From assembly GCA_964633845.1 (NCBI GenBank), contig CAZWLA010000035.1, forward strand, positions 1 through 14,200: a DNA stretch of 14,200 nucleotides, written 5' to 3'. The translations under genes and the position numbers were made by a program. Below the pieces are notes generated by a model, which worked only from the letters and a program-made list of their open reading frames with translations, did no database searches and had not been told where the DNA came from. This stretch comes from JADHTT01 sp964633845 (GTDB taxonomy: Bacteria; Campylobacterota; Campylobacteria; Campylobacterales; Arcobacteraceae). The number at the start of each line of letters is the position of its first letter. Position 1 is the first letter of the stretch. Shown here piece by piece: positions 13,508 through 14,200 of the stretch.

Positions 13508-14200
13508 TTAAACCTTCTCTTCATTTCTTATAAAATTAAGAAAAAATACTAAGAAGATAGATAATATAAGTCCTGTTACAAATGCAACAACTACGATTAA
13601 CTTTTTCTTTGGTTTTATTGGATGATCATTAGTAATAATCATGCCAACTACCTCTGAGTTTTTATAATTATGTGGTAACAACATAGAACTAACTAAACTT
13701 TTCTTCTCTAGTAGATCATTTATGGTTGTTGTAGCTAAAGTATCTTTTTGATTTCTCATATCCATTAATTGGATATTTAATTTTACTATAAATGTAGATA
13801 AATCCCTCTTTTCCATAAGCTTAAGGGCAGCAAGAGATGGGTTTGTATTTTCAATTTTTGATAAATTGTTATTGATTAACGTTAATTGTTTTTTATAATC
13901 TTTAAGATTTTCATCTTGAATACGTATCTTTTCTTCTAAAAGTACTATCTCTTTATTTTTAATATTTGAAATTTTTGTTTCAATATTCTTGATTTCTAGT
14001 TCTCTTCTGTCCTTAACGTCATCCAAAATTAATTGATGTTCTTTTTTAATATATGCAACTACTTTGTCCACTTCTTCAATAGCTAACTCATTTGATATCG
14101 CCAGTGATCTTATCGATACAAAATTTTTTGATTTTTTAGGTATAGATATAGAATCAATCTCAGATACTCGATCTTTCTCATTTTTTAACATATCAATATA
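13508..14200 (-). CDS. Wzz-type chain-length determinant protein (5' end missing)
   Basis: Wzz/polysaccharide co-polymerase proteins sit in the inner membrane and set the chain length of O-antigen or capsule polymers. The frame is open to the window edge; the ATG at 14189-14191 is an internal Met, and YID precedes it in frame. The visible 230 residues have a long, charged, coiled-coil-like helix (about 35-115 counting from that Met), the STFIVKLNIQLMDM region, then a proline-containing DHPIKPKKKL followed by the second membrane segment LIVVVAFVTGLILSIFLVFF (about 198-217) and a short basic tail. This is the C-terminal half of Wzz; the first membrane segment would lie beyond the window. Downstream are the toxin-antitoxin pair and the glycosyltransferase, consistent with a surface-polysaccharide locus continuing to the right. 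Confidence 0.85.
   Translation of the reverse strand, partial: YIDMLKNEKDRVSEIDSISIPKKSKNFVSIRSLAISNELAIEEVDKVVAYIKKEHQLILDDVKDRRELEIKNIETKISNIKNKEIVLLEEKIRIQDENLKDYKKQLTLINNNLSKIENTNPSLAALKLMEKRDLSTFIVKLNIQLMDMRNQKDTLATTTINDLLEKKSLVSSMLLPHNYKNSEVVGMIITNDHPIKPKKKLIVVVAFVTGLILSIFLVFFLNFIRNEEKV

Noticed and set aside
1..14200. tRNA, rRNA, CRISPR arrays, insertion sequences or phage genes.
   Set aside because: No cloverleaf, rRNA segment, regularly spaced repeat, transposase or phage protein was seen on either strand.

Overview
The window is AT-rich DNA. Almost every gene is on the minus strand, so transcription runs from high to low coordinates. The gene set and protein style point to Campylobacterota, most likely an Arcobacter-like or Sulfurimonas-like lineage: nadE, a DegT-type aminotransferase and lpxK in a row, a stand-alone aconitase B, htpG, a divergent DedA protein and strongly A/T-biased codons. 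This placement is an inference from remembered families, not from a search.

Right end (12.0-14.2 kb): the 3' part of a Wzz-type polysaccharide chain-length gene, a RelE-like toxin with a ribbon-helix-helix antitoxin, and a divergent GT-B glycosyltransferase. The toxin-antitoxin pair has its own perfect-consensus sigma70 promoter, an 18-bp palindromic operator and a downstream terminator. It is bracketed by two related GGG..TCAG..CCC palindromes in opposite orientation. It looks like a small cassette set inside a surface-polysaccharide operon.

Middle right (7.6-12.05 kb): a five-gene heat-shock/envelope unit reading htpG, an acidic 126-aa protein, a small exported protein, a predicted outer-membrane beta-barrel and a DedA protein, with spacings from an 11-nt overlap to 21 nt. 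A close match to the CIRCE operator (HrcA binding site) lies upstream of htpG, overlapping the last codons of the glycosyltransferase. A hairpin that could hide the htpG ribosome-binding site lies next to the start codon.

Middle (4.76-7.6 kb): acnB, with the true start at 7597, has its own promoter candidate. Two strong terminators follow it, separated by about 125 nt of structured, gene-free sequence.

Left (0.3-4.76 kb): a tight unit of nadE, DegT aminotransferase, lpxK and a secreted cysteine-containing protein, probably followed by an exported DUF302-like protein. The nadE, acnB and htpG upstream regions all contain GATAAAAT, a probable -10 element.

Far left (1-300): plus-strand remnants, namely the end of an unidentified reading frame and a short piece resembling the C-terminus of shikimate dehydrogenase (AroE), with no complete gene.

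The best candidates for something new are the CIRCE/hairpin control of an htpG-envelope operon, the bracketed toxin-antitoxin cassette, and the glycosyltransferase lacking both glutamates of the usual E-x7-E motif.
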